Assembly: GCA_937974175.1 (NCBI GenBank)
Contig: CALJIG010000115.1
Location: 1-43,972, forward strand
Direction: 5' to 3'
Source: an uncultured Ignavibacteria bacterium
GTDB taxonomy: Bacteria; Bacteroidota; Ignavibacteria; Tepidaquicellales; Tepidaquicellaceae
Length of the DNA: 43,972 nt
Shown here in pieces: positions 34,272-42,727 of the stretch (positions within the stretch are counted from its first letter, which is position 1; each line of letters begins with the position of its first letter). The notes beneath the pieces were generated by a model. The model made no database searches and had not been told where the DNA came from. It saw only the letters and a list, made by a program, of their open reading frames with translations. The position numbers and the translations under genes are program-made.

Positions 34272-35051
34272 ATGAAATTTCTACTCGAGCTTCCCATTTT
34301 TGTTTCCGTGCCGCTAATAGTAATATTTGCCGTTTTTATTTCCACAATGGGATTAAGATTTGTAAGGAAAAGATATACTGAAGAATACTTAAAAAATAAT
34401 CATGAAGTCGGAGGATATTTTTTCAATGCATTCGGTTTGCTTTATGCCGTACTTATTGCTTTTGTAGTATATGTAACATGGACTGAGTTCGATACATCAA
34501 GCAGAGATATTGAACTGGAAGCAAACCAGACATATCTTCTTTACTTCAATGCAAGCGAATTCCCCGAACCTTCAAGAACAGAAATAAGGAATGCCGTTAA
34601 AGAATACATAAGTATAGTAATAAACGATGAATGGAAAAAACTTCCCTATGGAGAGTTTGACTTTAAAGCAACACTGGCCATTACAAAATTATTTAACTTG
34701 TATTCCAGGGTTGATGAAAAATATGCGGTAAGCTCGCAATTTTATGATGAGTCCGTTACAAGATTAAATGAACTTAGCGAACTGAGGAGATTAAGAATTC
34801 TTGCCTCGACAAGTCACGTCCCTACAGTTATCTGGATTATTTTATTTATTGGCGGATTTGTTTCCATTGCCTTTACTTATTTCTTCGGAATGAAAAATGC
34901 GCCTGTACATTATACACTGGTGGGAATACTTTGCTCAATTAATGCTCTATTGCTATTTCTGATTTACGACCTTGATCATGCCTTCAGCGGCAACGACAAA
35001 ATCTCAACACACGCATTCGAAGTAGTGCTTCAGGTGGTCAGTTCTCTTTAA
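34272..35051 (+). CDS. DUF4239 (bestrophin-like) membrane protein
   Basis: 259 aa. Membrane helices are predicted at about residues 7-28, 50-70, 176-198 and 205-226. A soluble helical region of about 100 residues lies between helices 2 and 3 (TSSRDIELEANQTYLLY through the conserved Arg/Glu-rich segment). This matches the DUF4239 family, distantly compared with bestrophin channels, whose function in bacteria is not established. It converges on the first VOC gene with only 3 nt between the stop codons and no room for a separate terminator. Confidence 0.8.
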   Translation: MKFLLELPIFVSVPLIVIFAVFISTMGLRFVRKRYTEEYLKNNHEVGGYFFNAFGLLYAVLIAFVVYVTWTEFDTSSRDIELEANQTYLLYFNASEFPEPSRTEIRNAVKEYISIVINDEWKKLPYGEFDFKATLAITKLFNLYSRVDEKYAVSSQFYDESVTRLNELSELRRLRILASTSHVPTVIWIILFIGGFVSIAFTYFFGMKNAPVHYTLVGILCSINALLLFLIYDLDHAFSGNDKISTHAFEVVLQVVSSL

Positions 35052-35054
35052 AAA

Positions 35055-35372
35055 TTACTCCTGAAAGATGTGATATTTTAATCCGAACGGATCGCTGACT
35101 AAAAAACTTTTCTCGCTATATACATTTGTTACTTTGCAGCCGTTTTGTTCTAATAATTTTTTTGCTGCTTCAGCATCTTCAACTCTGAACTCAAAAAATA
35201 TTTCTTTCTTCTCTGTACCGGAAACAAAAAAATTCATATCCCCGGATTTTAAATGAGATTCAACGGGATGCTTCTTTACCATCTGCATACCAAGAACTTT
35301 CTCATAGTATTCACATGCCCTTTCATAGTCGTTTACTTCTACGGCTACAAAAGGGCTGAATTCAAATTTCAT
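35055..35372 (-). CDS. VOC-fold (glyoxalase/bleomycin-resistance-like) protein, 105 aa
   Basis: A single VOC unit: FSPFVAVEVNDYERACEYYEKVLGMQMV at the N-terminus (beta-alpha-beta), then FFEFRVEDAEAAKKLLEQ, and a C-terminal DPFGLKYHIFQE strand. The His and Glu of YHIFQE are the usual C-terminal metal-ligand positions. The N-terminal strand lacks the canonical His, so a classic glyoxalase metal site is not clear. It is a paralogue of the VOC gene 17 nt upstream; the two are probably co-transcribed. Function unknown. Confidence 0.82.
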   Translation of the reverse strand: MKFEFSPFVAVEVNDYERACEYYEKVLGMQMVKKHPVESHLKSGDMNFFVSGTEKKEIFFEFRVEDAEAAKKLLEQNGCKVTNVYSEKSFLVSDPFGLKYHIFQE

Positions 35373-35389
35373 TAGACTAAATATTCAGA

Positions 35390-35791
35390 TTATTCTAATT
35401 CCTGGAAGATGTGAAATGTTACACCATACGGGTCAAGAAATAAAGCGCTCTTCTTATTATAAAGCATTACAATTGTGCATCCTTGTTTTTCCAGCAAAGT
35501 CTTTGCTTCATCAAAGTCTTCAACTTTAAATTCTAAAATCACTCTGCCGGGTTTTTGTTTTTCGACAAAGAAATTTGTTTTTCCTTTTTTAAAGTGTGCT
35601 TCTTTCTGATACTTTTTTATCAGATCGAATCCGAGGATATTTTTGTAGAACTCAACAGCCTTATCAAAATCTCTTACCTGAAGAGCTATGTATGGACTAA
35701 ATTCAAAATTTATTTCTTTTTTTTCTGTCTTATCATTTTTGTCAGGGACAACAGCTTTTTCTTTGTTATCTGTGTTTGTTTTTTTCGCCAA
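35390..35791 (-). CDS. VOC-fold protein with Lys-rich N-terminal extension, 133 aa
   Basis: A paralogue of the downstream VOC protein (shared FEFSPYIALQV, YKNILGFDLIKKYQKE, VEDFDEAKTLLEKQGC and DPYGVTFHIFQE). It differs by a polar, Lys/Asp-rich N-terminal tail of about 28 residues (MAKKTNTDNKEKAVV onward) that is probably disordered. As in its partner, the first-strand His is absent while the C-terminal H and E are kept. Likely cytoplasmic; the two may form a heterodimer, because VOC units function as pairs, but this is inference. Confidence 0.82.
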   Translation of the reverse strand: MAKKTNTDNKEKAVVPDKNDKTEKKEINFEFSPYIALQVRDFDKAVEFYKNILGFDLIKKYQKEAHFKKGKTNFFVEKQKPGRVILEFKVEDFDEAKTLLEKQGCTIVMLYNKKSALFLDPYGVTFHIFQELE

Positions 35792-35854
35792 GGTGTTTTT
35801 ATTTTTTAGTTTTATGAAGTGAAAATTTACAAAAAAATATAATTATAATAATTT

Positions 35855-37774
35855 TTACGTAGTAGGAAAAAAGTAATTTTTAAGCGAAAAACTTAACTTC
35901 TTCCCTATGGTTTTTTCAAATGTTTCAAAATCACTGTTTATTTTTTCTTTAATCATCTCTACTGAGCCGAATTGAGTTAACAACTTCTTAGCAACTTTTT
36001 CACCTATTCCGGGAACTGATGTCAATTCTGATGTTAAAGTTCTTTTATCGCGGAGGCTTTTATGAAACGTTACTGCAAACCTGTGAGCTTCATCTCTTAC
36101 TCTTTGCAGCAGCTTCAACCCGCTTGAAGTTTTTGGTATTGTCTGCGGATCCGTATCACCCGGCAAATAAACTTCTTCTAATCTTTTTGCAAGTCCGATT
36201 ATATTTAAGTTTTTTATTCCTAAATCATTAAGCACTTGCACTGCAGATGAAAGCTGACCTTTCCCTCCGTCAATAATTACCAGGTCGGGAATACTTGAGA
36301 AAGATTCATCGGTTTTTTTGTTTTCATTTTTTCCTTCGGCTGATTCATCTTTTTGTTTTTCTTCCTGCTCAACATATCTCTTAAATCTTCTGAATATCAC
36401 TTCTCTCATAGAGAGAAAATCGTCCGGCTGCCCTGTTTCATTGGAGACAGATTGTATTTTAAATTTCCTGTAATCTGTTTTCTTCGGCTTTCCGTCAAAA
36501 AATACAACCATAGAAGCAACAGTATCCGTACCTTGTATATGTGATATATCATAACATTCAATTCTCCTAGGTAGTTTCGTCAGCTTCAGATCTCTTTTTA
36601 AAGCATCCAATGAAGGCGGAGTAAAATCTCTTTTCATCTTCGATAGAATCAATTCATCTAGCATTAACCGTGCATTCTTTTTAACCATGAAAACAAGCTT
36701 ATACTTTTCACCGATCTTGGGGATTACAAAATCCACTCTCGCACTTTTTCTTTTCTCAAGCCAGTCTTTTACCGTATCGGGATTTTCAAGTTCGTTCTGC
36801 AAGTAAATTTCATCAGGTATAAAATCAGTTTTGTTGTAGTACTCCATTAAAAGATTTTCCAAAATTTCTTCATCTGCTTTCTCTAAAACATTATTCATAT
36901 AGAAATGTGTCTTGCCGATAACTTTCCCGTCTCTGATTTTTAACACCATTCCGCAGCCGTCATTATCCTGCCTTTCAAATGCGAATATATCCTTATCAAT
37001 AATTTCGTCGTCAACCATCTTTTGTTTAGATGAATATACATCTACCGCATTTATTCTGTCCCGTAACTTCGCAGCTTTTTCAAAAAGCATTTCTGAAGCA
37101 TAAAAATTCATGCGCTGATTCATCTCTTTTAAGAGCGACGATGTCTTTCCATTTAAAAGCTTTGCTACTTCATCTATCATTAGATTATAATCTTCCTGTG
37201 AAACTAATCCTTCGCACGGTCCTTCGCACTTCTTTATATGATAATCCAGGCAGACTTTAAATTTTCCCTTTGATATATTTTCATCGGTAAGATTTAAACT
37301 GCAAGAACGAATCATAAAAATATCACGGATAGACTTCAGCGCAAAACGCATATTCTTCACATCAGTATATGGTCCAAAATATTTAGAGCCGTCTGAGCGT
37401 TTTTTTCTGGTTGGGAAAACTCTCGGGTAGGGTTCGTTTGTTATTACAATATAGGGGTATGACTTATCATCTTTGAAGTTTACGTTATACTTCGGCTTCA
37501 GCTCATTTATTAAATTAAGCTCAAGTATTAAAGCTTCAACTTCCGTATCCGTTGTAATAATTTCAACGTCGCGGATTTTGGAAATCATGGTTGCAAGGCG
37601 GCTCGATTGCTGTGGTCTCGACTGAAAATACTGACGTACACGATTTTTTAAAATCTTTGCCTTGCCGACATATAACAGAGAGCCTTTCGCATCCTTAAAC
37701 TGATATACTCCCGGGGTGGAAGGAAGATTTTCAAGTTTAGTGGAGAGCTCTGTATTTATTTTTATTTCTTCCAT
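35855..37774 (-). CDS. uvrC: UvrABC nucleotide-excision repair endonuclease subunit C
   Basis: Makes the dual incisions around bulky DNA lesions after UvrA/UvrB loading. 639 aa, family-typical. The N-terminal GIY-YIG nuclease (PGVYQFKDAKG, YVGKAK, R45) makes the 3' cut. The UVR/UvrB-binding domain is at about residues 195-230 (FYASEMLFEKAAKLRDRI). The RNase H-like C-terminal nuclease (RRIECYDISHIQGTDTVASM through PDLVIIDGGKGQLSSA) makes the 5' cut. The tandem helix-hairpin-helix is at the end (LTSVPGIGEKVAKKLL). A polar insert of about 30 residues rich in Lys/Glu (EQEEKQKDESAEGKNENKK) lies within the RNase H-like domain and looks like a disordered loop. It is cytoplasmic and follows the methylmalonyl-CoA epimerase gene by 57 nt. 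Confidence 0.98.
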   Translation of the reverse strand: MEEIKINTELSTKLENLPSTPGVYQFKDAKGSLLYVGKAKILKNRVRQYFQSRPQQSSRLATMISKIRDVEIITTDTEVEALILELNLINELKPKYNVNFKDDKSYPYIVITNEPYPRVFPTRKKRSDGSKYFGPYTDVKNMRFALKSIRDIFMIRSCSLNLTDENISKGKFKVCLDYHIKKCEGPCEGLVSQEDYNLMIDEVAKLLNGKTSSLLKEMNQRMNFYASEMLFEKAAKLRDRINAVDVYSSKQKMVDDEIIDKDIFAFERQDNDGCGMVLKIRDGKVIGKTHFYMNNVLEKADEEILENLLMEYYNKTDFIPDEIYLQNELENPDTVKDWLEKRKSARVDFVIPKIGEKYKLVFMVKKNARLMLDELILSKMKRDFTPPSLDALKRDLKLTKLPRRIECYDISHIQGTDTVASMVVFFDGKPKKTDYRKFKIQSVSNETGQPDDFLSMREVIFRRFKRYVEQEEKQKDESAEGKNENKKTDESFSSIPDLVIIDGGKGQLSSAVQVLNDLGIKNLNIIGLAKRLEEVYLPGDTDPQTIPKTSSGLKLLQRVRDEAHRFAVTFHKSLRDKRTLTSELTSVPGIGEKVAKKLLTQFGSVEMIKEKINSDFETFEKTIGKKLSFSLKNYFFPTT

Positions 37775-37831
37775 CCGGTTGTATTACATATAATCGGTTT
37801 TTCTGCAATAAGATTTCTTAATTAGCTTTTC

Positions 37832-38233
37832 TTAATGCGATTTCTTTTGTGAAAGCTCCATCAGAATTCCTGCAGTAGATTTCGGATGCAGAAATGCTAT
37901 CAGCATATCATCTGCTCCGGTCTTGGGAGTCTTGTCAATTAAATTTATTCCTGCATTATCCAGATGATATAATTTATCAATTATATCGTTTACTCCGAAT
38001 GAACAGTGATGAATTCCCTCGCCTTTTTTTTCAATGAATTTTGAAATAGGAGAATCCGGCGCTGTGCCTTCGAGCAGCTCAAGGTCGCAATTTGTTAAAT
38101 GAAGTTTCCTTACGTTTACTTTCTGGTCTGCAACGTGCTCCATTGGTGATGCAGTTACTCCGAATATTTTTTCAAAAACAGGAACGGATTGTTCCAGAGA
38201 TTTAACAGCTATGCCCAAATGATCGATTTTCAT
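37832..38233 (-). CDS. mce: Methylmalonyl-CoA epimerase
   Basis: Interconverts the R and S forms of methylmalonyl-CoA between propionyl-CoA carboxylation and methylmalonyl-CoA mutase. It is a 133-residue VOC protein with the family metal-ligand pattern: H5 (KIDHLGIAV), Q37 (DQKVNVRKL), the HH of GIHHCSFGV (H75/H76) and E126 in AGILMELSQ. The residues MEHVADQKV and PKTGADDM also fit this family. The mutase and carboxylase genes are not in the window. It is upstream of uvrC on the same strand, with no functional link. Confidence 0.93.
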   Translation of the reverse strand: MKIDHLGIAVKSLEQSVPVFEKIFGVTASPMEHVADQKVNVRKLHLTNCDLELLEGTAPDSPISKFIEKKGEGIHHCSFGVNDIIDKLYHLDNAGINLIDKTPKTGADDMLIAFLHPKSTAGILMELSQKKSH

Positions 38234-38310
38234 ATAAACGGCTTTAATTTTGCCTGTTATACAAAATTACACGGAAAGAATCTGAGAAAAAATGAAATAA
38301 GGAAGGAATA

Positions 38311-38335
38311 CCTCTCTCTTCGGAAAAGAGAGAGG
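38311..38335 (-). terminator. Hairpin after the 301-aa T9SS cargo gene
   Basis: CCTCTCTCTT (38311-38320) pairs perfectly with AAGAGAGAGG (38326-38335), with a 5-nt loop. It lies about 10 nt past the cargo gene stop codon. The following minus-strand sequence (TATTCCTTCCTTATTTCATTTTT) is T-rich but not a pure U-tract, so it is probably a terminator. Confidence 0.65.
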
Positions 38336-38344
38336 CATTTAAAT

Positions 38345-39250
38345 TTATTTTACTAAAATCATTTTACGTGTTTCAGTAAATTCACCTGCTGTCATTTTAT
38401 AATAATATATTCCGGAAGGCAAATTCTGCCCGTTCCATTTATAGTTATAATATCCGGATTGTATTTCTTCATTAATTAAAGCAGTCATTTCTACTCCCAA
38501 AGCACTATAAATTTTTAAACTTACAAAAGAGCTTTTCGGAACAGCAAAAGAAATTACTGTTTCGGGATTAAAGGGATTTGGATAATTTTGCGAAAGATAA
38601 TATTTATCGGGTATAGTGGTATTTGTTTGTTCAATATCTGTTAAAAGCGTATCACCCATTACAACTCCATTTAAAACGCAGCCAATCAAGGTGTAGAAAG
38701 CTTCACATGGCGGAGGCTCACCTTCGCAGCCCCCCGATAATCCAACATCCTTTGTATAAGTTAAAAATCTTTGAACTAGTCCGTCGTTCTTAAAAGTTTT
38801 AGTTTCTTTGGTTTGACCAAAAATTACAGACGTGCCGACACTCGTACATAGAAAAGAACCATATGGGCAGCTAATAGAATTAGTTGCAGACATTCCCAGA
38901 CTATCAATAAGTTTTTCATTGGAATATCCCGAACAGCTTGCTGTAAATGGTGAAAGAAGAAGAAGATTTGATCTGGAGGAATCATACCTTACCCATCCGG
39001 AACCAATTAATGGAAAAGCCTTACAAAAAAAATATCTCTTTCCATTCATTAAGGTATCTTTTGTAATAGTGGCACGAATTCTCGTATCAGGACCAAACAT
39101 AGATGAAATTTGATATGTATATGAATTTCCTACTACCAAAGGGAAATACTTTGCCGATACTGTATCTGCTGCTAAAGAAAAATCTGAACTAAAAAAAAGA
39201 AACCAAATAACAAACATAGCTGCTATTTGGTTTTTAAAATTTAATTTCAT
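38345..39250 (-). CDS. Secreted protein with T9SS sorting domain, about 301 aa
   Basis: The best start is ATG 39250, preceded by an excellent SD (GAGGAGGTT, 39254-39262); an upstream ATG at 39304 has no SD and would spoil the signal peptide. From 39250 the N-terminus KLNFKNQIAAMFVIWFLFF to SLAADT is a clean signal peptide. The body (about residues 30-205) is beta-rich with several Cys (SCSGYSN, SISCPYGSFLCTS, GGCEGEPPPCEAFY) and is not a recognised domain. It begins KYFPLVVGNSYTYQI, a pattern common in small Bacteroidota-type secreted proteins. The C-terminal about 85 residues are the type A sorting domain (LSQNYPNPFNPETVI, LPSGIYYYKMT, RKMILVK). It lies 69 nt after manC. Confidence 0.85.
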   Translation of the reverse strand: MKLNFKNQIAAMFVIWFLFFSSDFSLAADTVSAKYFPLVVGNSYTYQISSMFGPDTRIRATITKDTLMNGKRYFFCKAFPLIGSGWVRYDSSRSNLLLLSPFTASCSGYSNEKLIDSLGMSATNSISCPYGSFLCTSVGTSVIFGQTKETKTFKNDGLVQRFLTYTKDVGLSGGCEGEPPPCEAFYTLIGCVLNGVVMGDTLLTDIEQTNTTIPDKYYLSQNYPNPFNPETVISFAVPKSSFVSLKIYSALGVEMTALINEEIQSGYYNYKWNGQNLPSGIYYYKMTAGEFTETRKMILVK

Positions 39251-39253
39251 TAC

Positions 39254-39262
39254 AACCTCCTC
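39254..39262 (-). promoter_or_regulatory. Strong Shine-Dalgarno sequence setting the cargo gene start
   Basis: The minus strand reads GAGGAGGTT, ending 3 nt before the ATG at 39250 (core GGAGG about 5 nt away). It decides the start of the 301-aa cargo protein over the in-frame ATG 54 nt upstream. The site is unusually strong compared with most genes here. Confidence 0.8.
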
Positions 39263-39319
39263 GATTACACAAAATGTGCATATCGTAAATTGTAATATCA
39301 ACAACTAAATTTAATCACA

Positions 39320-40408
39320 TCATAGAAACTGGTCCAGATTTTTTCTTCTGAGATATTCTACAACTTCCTTCACTGACTGTGAATCTCCGCGCTTGCATAT
39401 AAGTAAGCCGTTATCTGTATCAATAACCAGCAAATCTTCAACGCCTATCAGTGCAGCAATTTTCTGGTCGTTAATAATTAAATTATTTTTAGAATTAATC
39501 GTGACCGTTCTCCCTTTCTTTACATTGCCTTCAGAATCTTTTTCGGAAATATTATAAATTTCATCCCATGAGCCGACATCGTTCCAGCCGAAATCACTTT
39601 TAATAGTATATACGCTTGAGGATTTTTCCATTACACCGTAATCAATAGAAATACTTTTTATCTGTGAATAAACCATATCCAAAGTTTTATCAAAATCTTT
39701 GGAGCGAAGCACAGGAACTAGCTTCATTAACGATTCATACACATCTGCCAATGAAATTTTCATTTCATCCATCATTGTATCTGCTCTGAAGATGAACATA
39801 CCGCTGTTCCACAGAAAATCACCGCTGGCTAAAAATGATTTTGCCACTTCAAGATTCGGCTTCTCAGCAAAGGTTTTAACTTTATAAATTTTTTCCGGAC
39901 CGTCGGGTTCATCTATAGATTCATCGGGATTAAACTGAATATATCCATAGCCAGTTTCAGGGTGGCTTGGTGTTATTCCCAATGTAATAATACCGCCGTG
40001 CTCATGAACAAATTTTAAGCCGGCTGTCATAATTCTTTTAAACTCTTTTGTATCTTTTATTAAATGATCTGAAGGAACTACAAGCACATTAGCTTTAGGA
40101 TCAAACTGCTGAATGAACAAACTTGCGAGACCGATGCATGGAGCAGTGTTTCTTCCTATAGGCTCGGCAATAACATTATGCTCGGGCAAATGCGGCAGCT
40201 GCTTGCGGACTTCGTTTTTATGATTTGCATTTGTAACAACGAAAATATTTTGTGCAGGGATGAATTCGATTAAACGTTTATACGTTTGCTGCACCATCGT
40301 ATCAATTTCATGTGAGACGTTTAGAAATTGTTTCGGCAGTTTGCTTGTGCCCTTTGGCCAGAACCTTGTTCCGGCTCCGCCTGCCATAATAACAGCGTAA
40401 TTATTCAT
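39320..40408 (-). CDS. manC: Mannose-1-phosphate guanylyltransferase
   Basis: Forms GDP-mannose from mannose-1-phosphate and GTP, feeding glycan and polysaccharide synthesis. 362 aa. The nucleotidyltransferase signature MAGGAGTRFWPKGTSKLPKQFL starts at residue 8 (written here by key residues G10-x-G-T-R15 and the PKQFL end). Later segments VVPSDHLIKD, GYGYIQFN, FLWNSGMF and DYGVMEKSS are typical of the family. There is no C-terminal phosphomannose-isomerase domain, so it is the monofunctional form. It is third in the minus-strand run alr, Glu-rich protein, manC, with a 24-nt gap to the preceding gene. Confidence 0.94.
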   Translation of the reverse strand: MNNYAVIMAGGAGTRFWPKGTSKLPKQFLNVSHEIDTMVQQTYKRLIEFIPAQNIFVVTNANHKNEVRKQLPHLPEHNVIAEPIGRNTAPCIGLASLFIQQFDPKANVLVVPSDHLIKDTKEFKRIMTAGLKFVHEHGGIITLGITPSHPETGYGYIQFNPDESIDEPDGPEKIYKVKTFAEKPNLEVAKSFLASGDFLWNSGMFIFRADTMMDEMKISLADVYESLMKLVPVLRSKDFDKTLDMVYSQIKSISIDYGVMEKSSSVYTIKSDFGWNDVGSWDEIYNISEKDSEGNVKKGRTVTINSKNNLIINDQKIAALIGVEDLLVIDTDNGLLICKRGDSQSVKEVVEYLRRKNLDQFL

Positions 40409-40432
40409 TCAGTAGGAGTTTAAAGTTAAAAA

Positions 40433-42691
40433 TTATTTGTTTTCTTTTGAAAGATAAATTTTTATTGGCTCATTCAGATAAGAAATAAACAGATCGAGAT
40501 CCTCAACAGGTTTATTAATTATTAGAAGACGCATTACATAAATTATGTATTTGAACGTTTCTTTCCAGATCTCTTCCGTGGGGTCTTTACGGTAGTTCTG
40601 TAGATATTTTATTAATATATATCCGCCTTCAGCAACTTTTGCAAGCGATGCCAGCTGAATTGTGTTCGCATAACCAACAAGCTCTTTAAAATTATTCAGG
40701 TTGGATATTAATATGTTCAATGCTTCTATCTGAACATAATTGCTATCGATGTCGTTCAGAGAGTTGAATATTTTTTCAATATCGGAAATTTTTCTTCTGA
40801 TATTATTTGCAATGAAAAGTTTATGTTCATCGGGATACAAGTTTGAGAGCAGGCTCTCGGCTGACTTTTCATCGCTCTGTTTCTGCTCAGCCTGTACTTT
40901 CTGCTTCTTCTCTTTCAGCAAACTCTTTCTGAGCTTATCTAAAGATTTTATTAAAGTATCATAGGCAAGGTAATCATCGCCTTTTAATAAACTTTCTACA
41001 AGTGAGAGACTTTCTATAAATATTGTTAACGTCTCTTCCGATAAATCATACTTGCCGTCCGATATTTTCTCGAATGAAAGTTTAAATGTTTCGTAGATAT
41101 TTGTTATTACTTCGAGAGATAATTCGCGTGAGCAGTTTTCAAGGAATGAAGTCTTATCTATTACATCTTTTATAATTAAATTTCTTTCATCGTAATTTTT
41201 ATTGAGGCGCTTGGCAAACTCCATCATTCTTTCGAAATCAAACTTCAGTTCATCATTAGTACGCAGCACATAATTTTCATACTGGATAAATTCTTCATTT
41301 GCCTGCTCAATGTTTTCTTCCTTCTGTTCCTTTATCTTCTCTTCTGTCTTCTTTTCGGTATTTTCTTGGGATATTTTTTCTTCAAAGTAATCACCGATTT
41401 CTTTTTTCTCGTCTTTACTGCTTTCTTCTTTCAGAGAGGCTGCAATCTGTTCGTTTTCCCTTTCTACACTTTCCTCAATTAATTTTTCTTCTACAGTTTC
41501 TTTTTCAATTTCTTTTTCTTGTTCTTTCTTTTGTTCTTCCTGTGAAGTAATGCTTTCTTTAAATTCGTTCTCATTTAATTCAGGCGCGTCAAAAAGCATT
41601 TCTTCCTGAACCGTTTCAATTTTTTCTAAAACAATTTCTTTTGTTTCAGGTTTTATTTCTTCAATTACATCCTCTGCATTTTCTATTAAATCTTTTTGCT
41701 TATTTTCTGTTTCTGAATCTTTTAATTCTTCTCTTAATTTTTCTTCTGCCGTTATTTCAGTTTTTTGTTCTGTAGCTTCAATTATCTTATCCGCTGTATC
41801 TTCAATAACCGGTTTTTCCTCGGTTATCTCTTCCGTTTCTTCCTCGTAAATTTCTGCAGTCTTTTCTTCTATTGCTTCATCTGTTAATTCATCTTCTACG
41901 GCATCCCAGTATGAGCTATCGGATTGTACAGCAGTTTCTTTCTCCTCTGAAATTGTATTCACATCATAATCTGCGGCAACAGTTTCTTCGGTAAACTTTT
42001 CTGTTTCAGATTTAAATTCTGCTTCATTTATAATATTTTCATCATAGCTGCTGAAATCATTTACATCGCTTTCATTGGTATAATTTTCCGGAATAGCCTC
42101 AGCTATTTCGTTTTCAACTAAAGATTCCTCTATAGAATTTGATTCGGGAAGGTTAAACACTGCGTTAAGATCTTCATCGTTCCTGTCTACTTCAACAAGC
42201 TCAAGATTATTTCTTTTTGAAATAAAGTTTTCATCGGTAATAATATTATCTGTATCATCATCTGAGTTGTTATAAAAATCTGCTATAGTTTCATCTATAT
42301 ATTCATCAACAATTTCTATTTCCTTAGTAAGCGGCTTTGTAATTTCAGGTTTCTTAACTTCTTTCTCTGCTATCTTCTTCGGTTCAACAGAAAAATAATT
42401 TATTATCTCCTTCTCCAGAAATTTTGAATCGGCATCTATATTATAGGAAAGATTATTATAATTTATTTTTTCTTCATCAACTTTCTTTAATATAAAAAGA
42501 ACATAATTCACAAATGCATCGAGCTTATTCACAGAGGAAAGCACGAACAAGTCCCTTAAAATATTATCTGAGTTTAATATGAATTTGAAAGTATTATTAA
42601 CGAGATGTAAATCTTTCGCAGCGAGGTCGTACGACTTCAGTAAAAGGTAGAGTTTGTTAAAGACGATATTGAGGTATTCTTTATTCTTCAT
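40433..42691 (-). CDS. Glu-rich long-linker protein of unknown function, 752 aa
   Basis: No known family is recognised. Three parts are visible. An N-terminal helical domain (about residues 1-105) is followed by a very acidic, low-complexity region of about 345 residues (about 105-450) dominated by Glu, Lys, Thr and Ile (EEETEEITEEKPVIED, KKEQEKEIEKETVEEKL), probably disordered or coiled coil. The C-terminal helical half (about 455-752) includes YDLSEETLTIFIESLSLV, two similar helical blocks and SLAKVAEGGYILIKYLQ. The latter loosely recall Hpt-like four-helix bundles, but no phosphorylatable His is seen in the expected place. There is no signal peptide or membrane helix. It sits between alr (36 nt upstream) and manC (24 nt downstream), so all three may be co-expressed. 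Confidence 0.8.
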   Translation of the reverse strand: MKNKEYLNIVFNKLYLLLKSYDLAAKDLHLVNNTFKFILNSDNILRDLFVLSSVNKLDAFVNYVLFILKKVDEEKINYNNLSYNIDADSKFLEKEIINYFSVEPKKIAEKEVKKPEITKPLTKEIEIVDEYIDETIADFYNNSDDDTDNIITDENFISKRNNLELVEVDRNDEDLNAVFNLPESNSIEESLVENEIAEAIPENYTNESDVNDFSSYDENIINEAEFKSETEKFTEETVAADYDVNTISEEKETAVQSDSSYWDAVEDELTDEAIEEKTAEIYEEETEEITEEKPVIEDTADKIIEATEQKTEITAEEKLREELKDSETENKQKDLIENAEDVIEEIKPETKEIVLEKIETVQEEMLFDAPELNENEFKESITSQEEQKKEQEKEIEKETVEEKLIEESVERENEQIAASLKEESSKDEKKEIGDYFEEKISQENTEKKTEEKIKEQKEENIEQANEEFIQYENYVLRTNDELKFDFERMMEFAKRLNKNYDERNLIIKDVIDKTSFLENCSRELSLEVITNIYETFKLSFEKISDGKYDLSEETLTIFIESLSLVESLLKGDDYLAYDTLIKSLDKLRKSLLKEKKQKVQAEQKQSDEKSAESLLSNLYPDEHKLFIANNIRRKISDIEKIFNSLNDIDSNYVQIEALNILISNLNNFKELVGYANTIQLASLAKVAEGGYILIKYLQNYRKDPTEEIWKETFKYIIYVMRLLIINKPVEDLDLFISYLNEPIKIYLSKENK

Positions 42692-42727
42692 TGTTCATAT
42701 ACAAGAGCCGTATATAAAATAGTAAAA

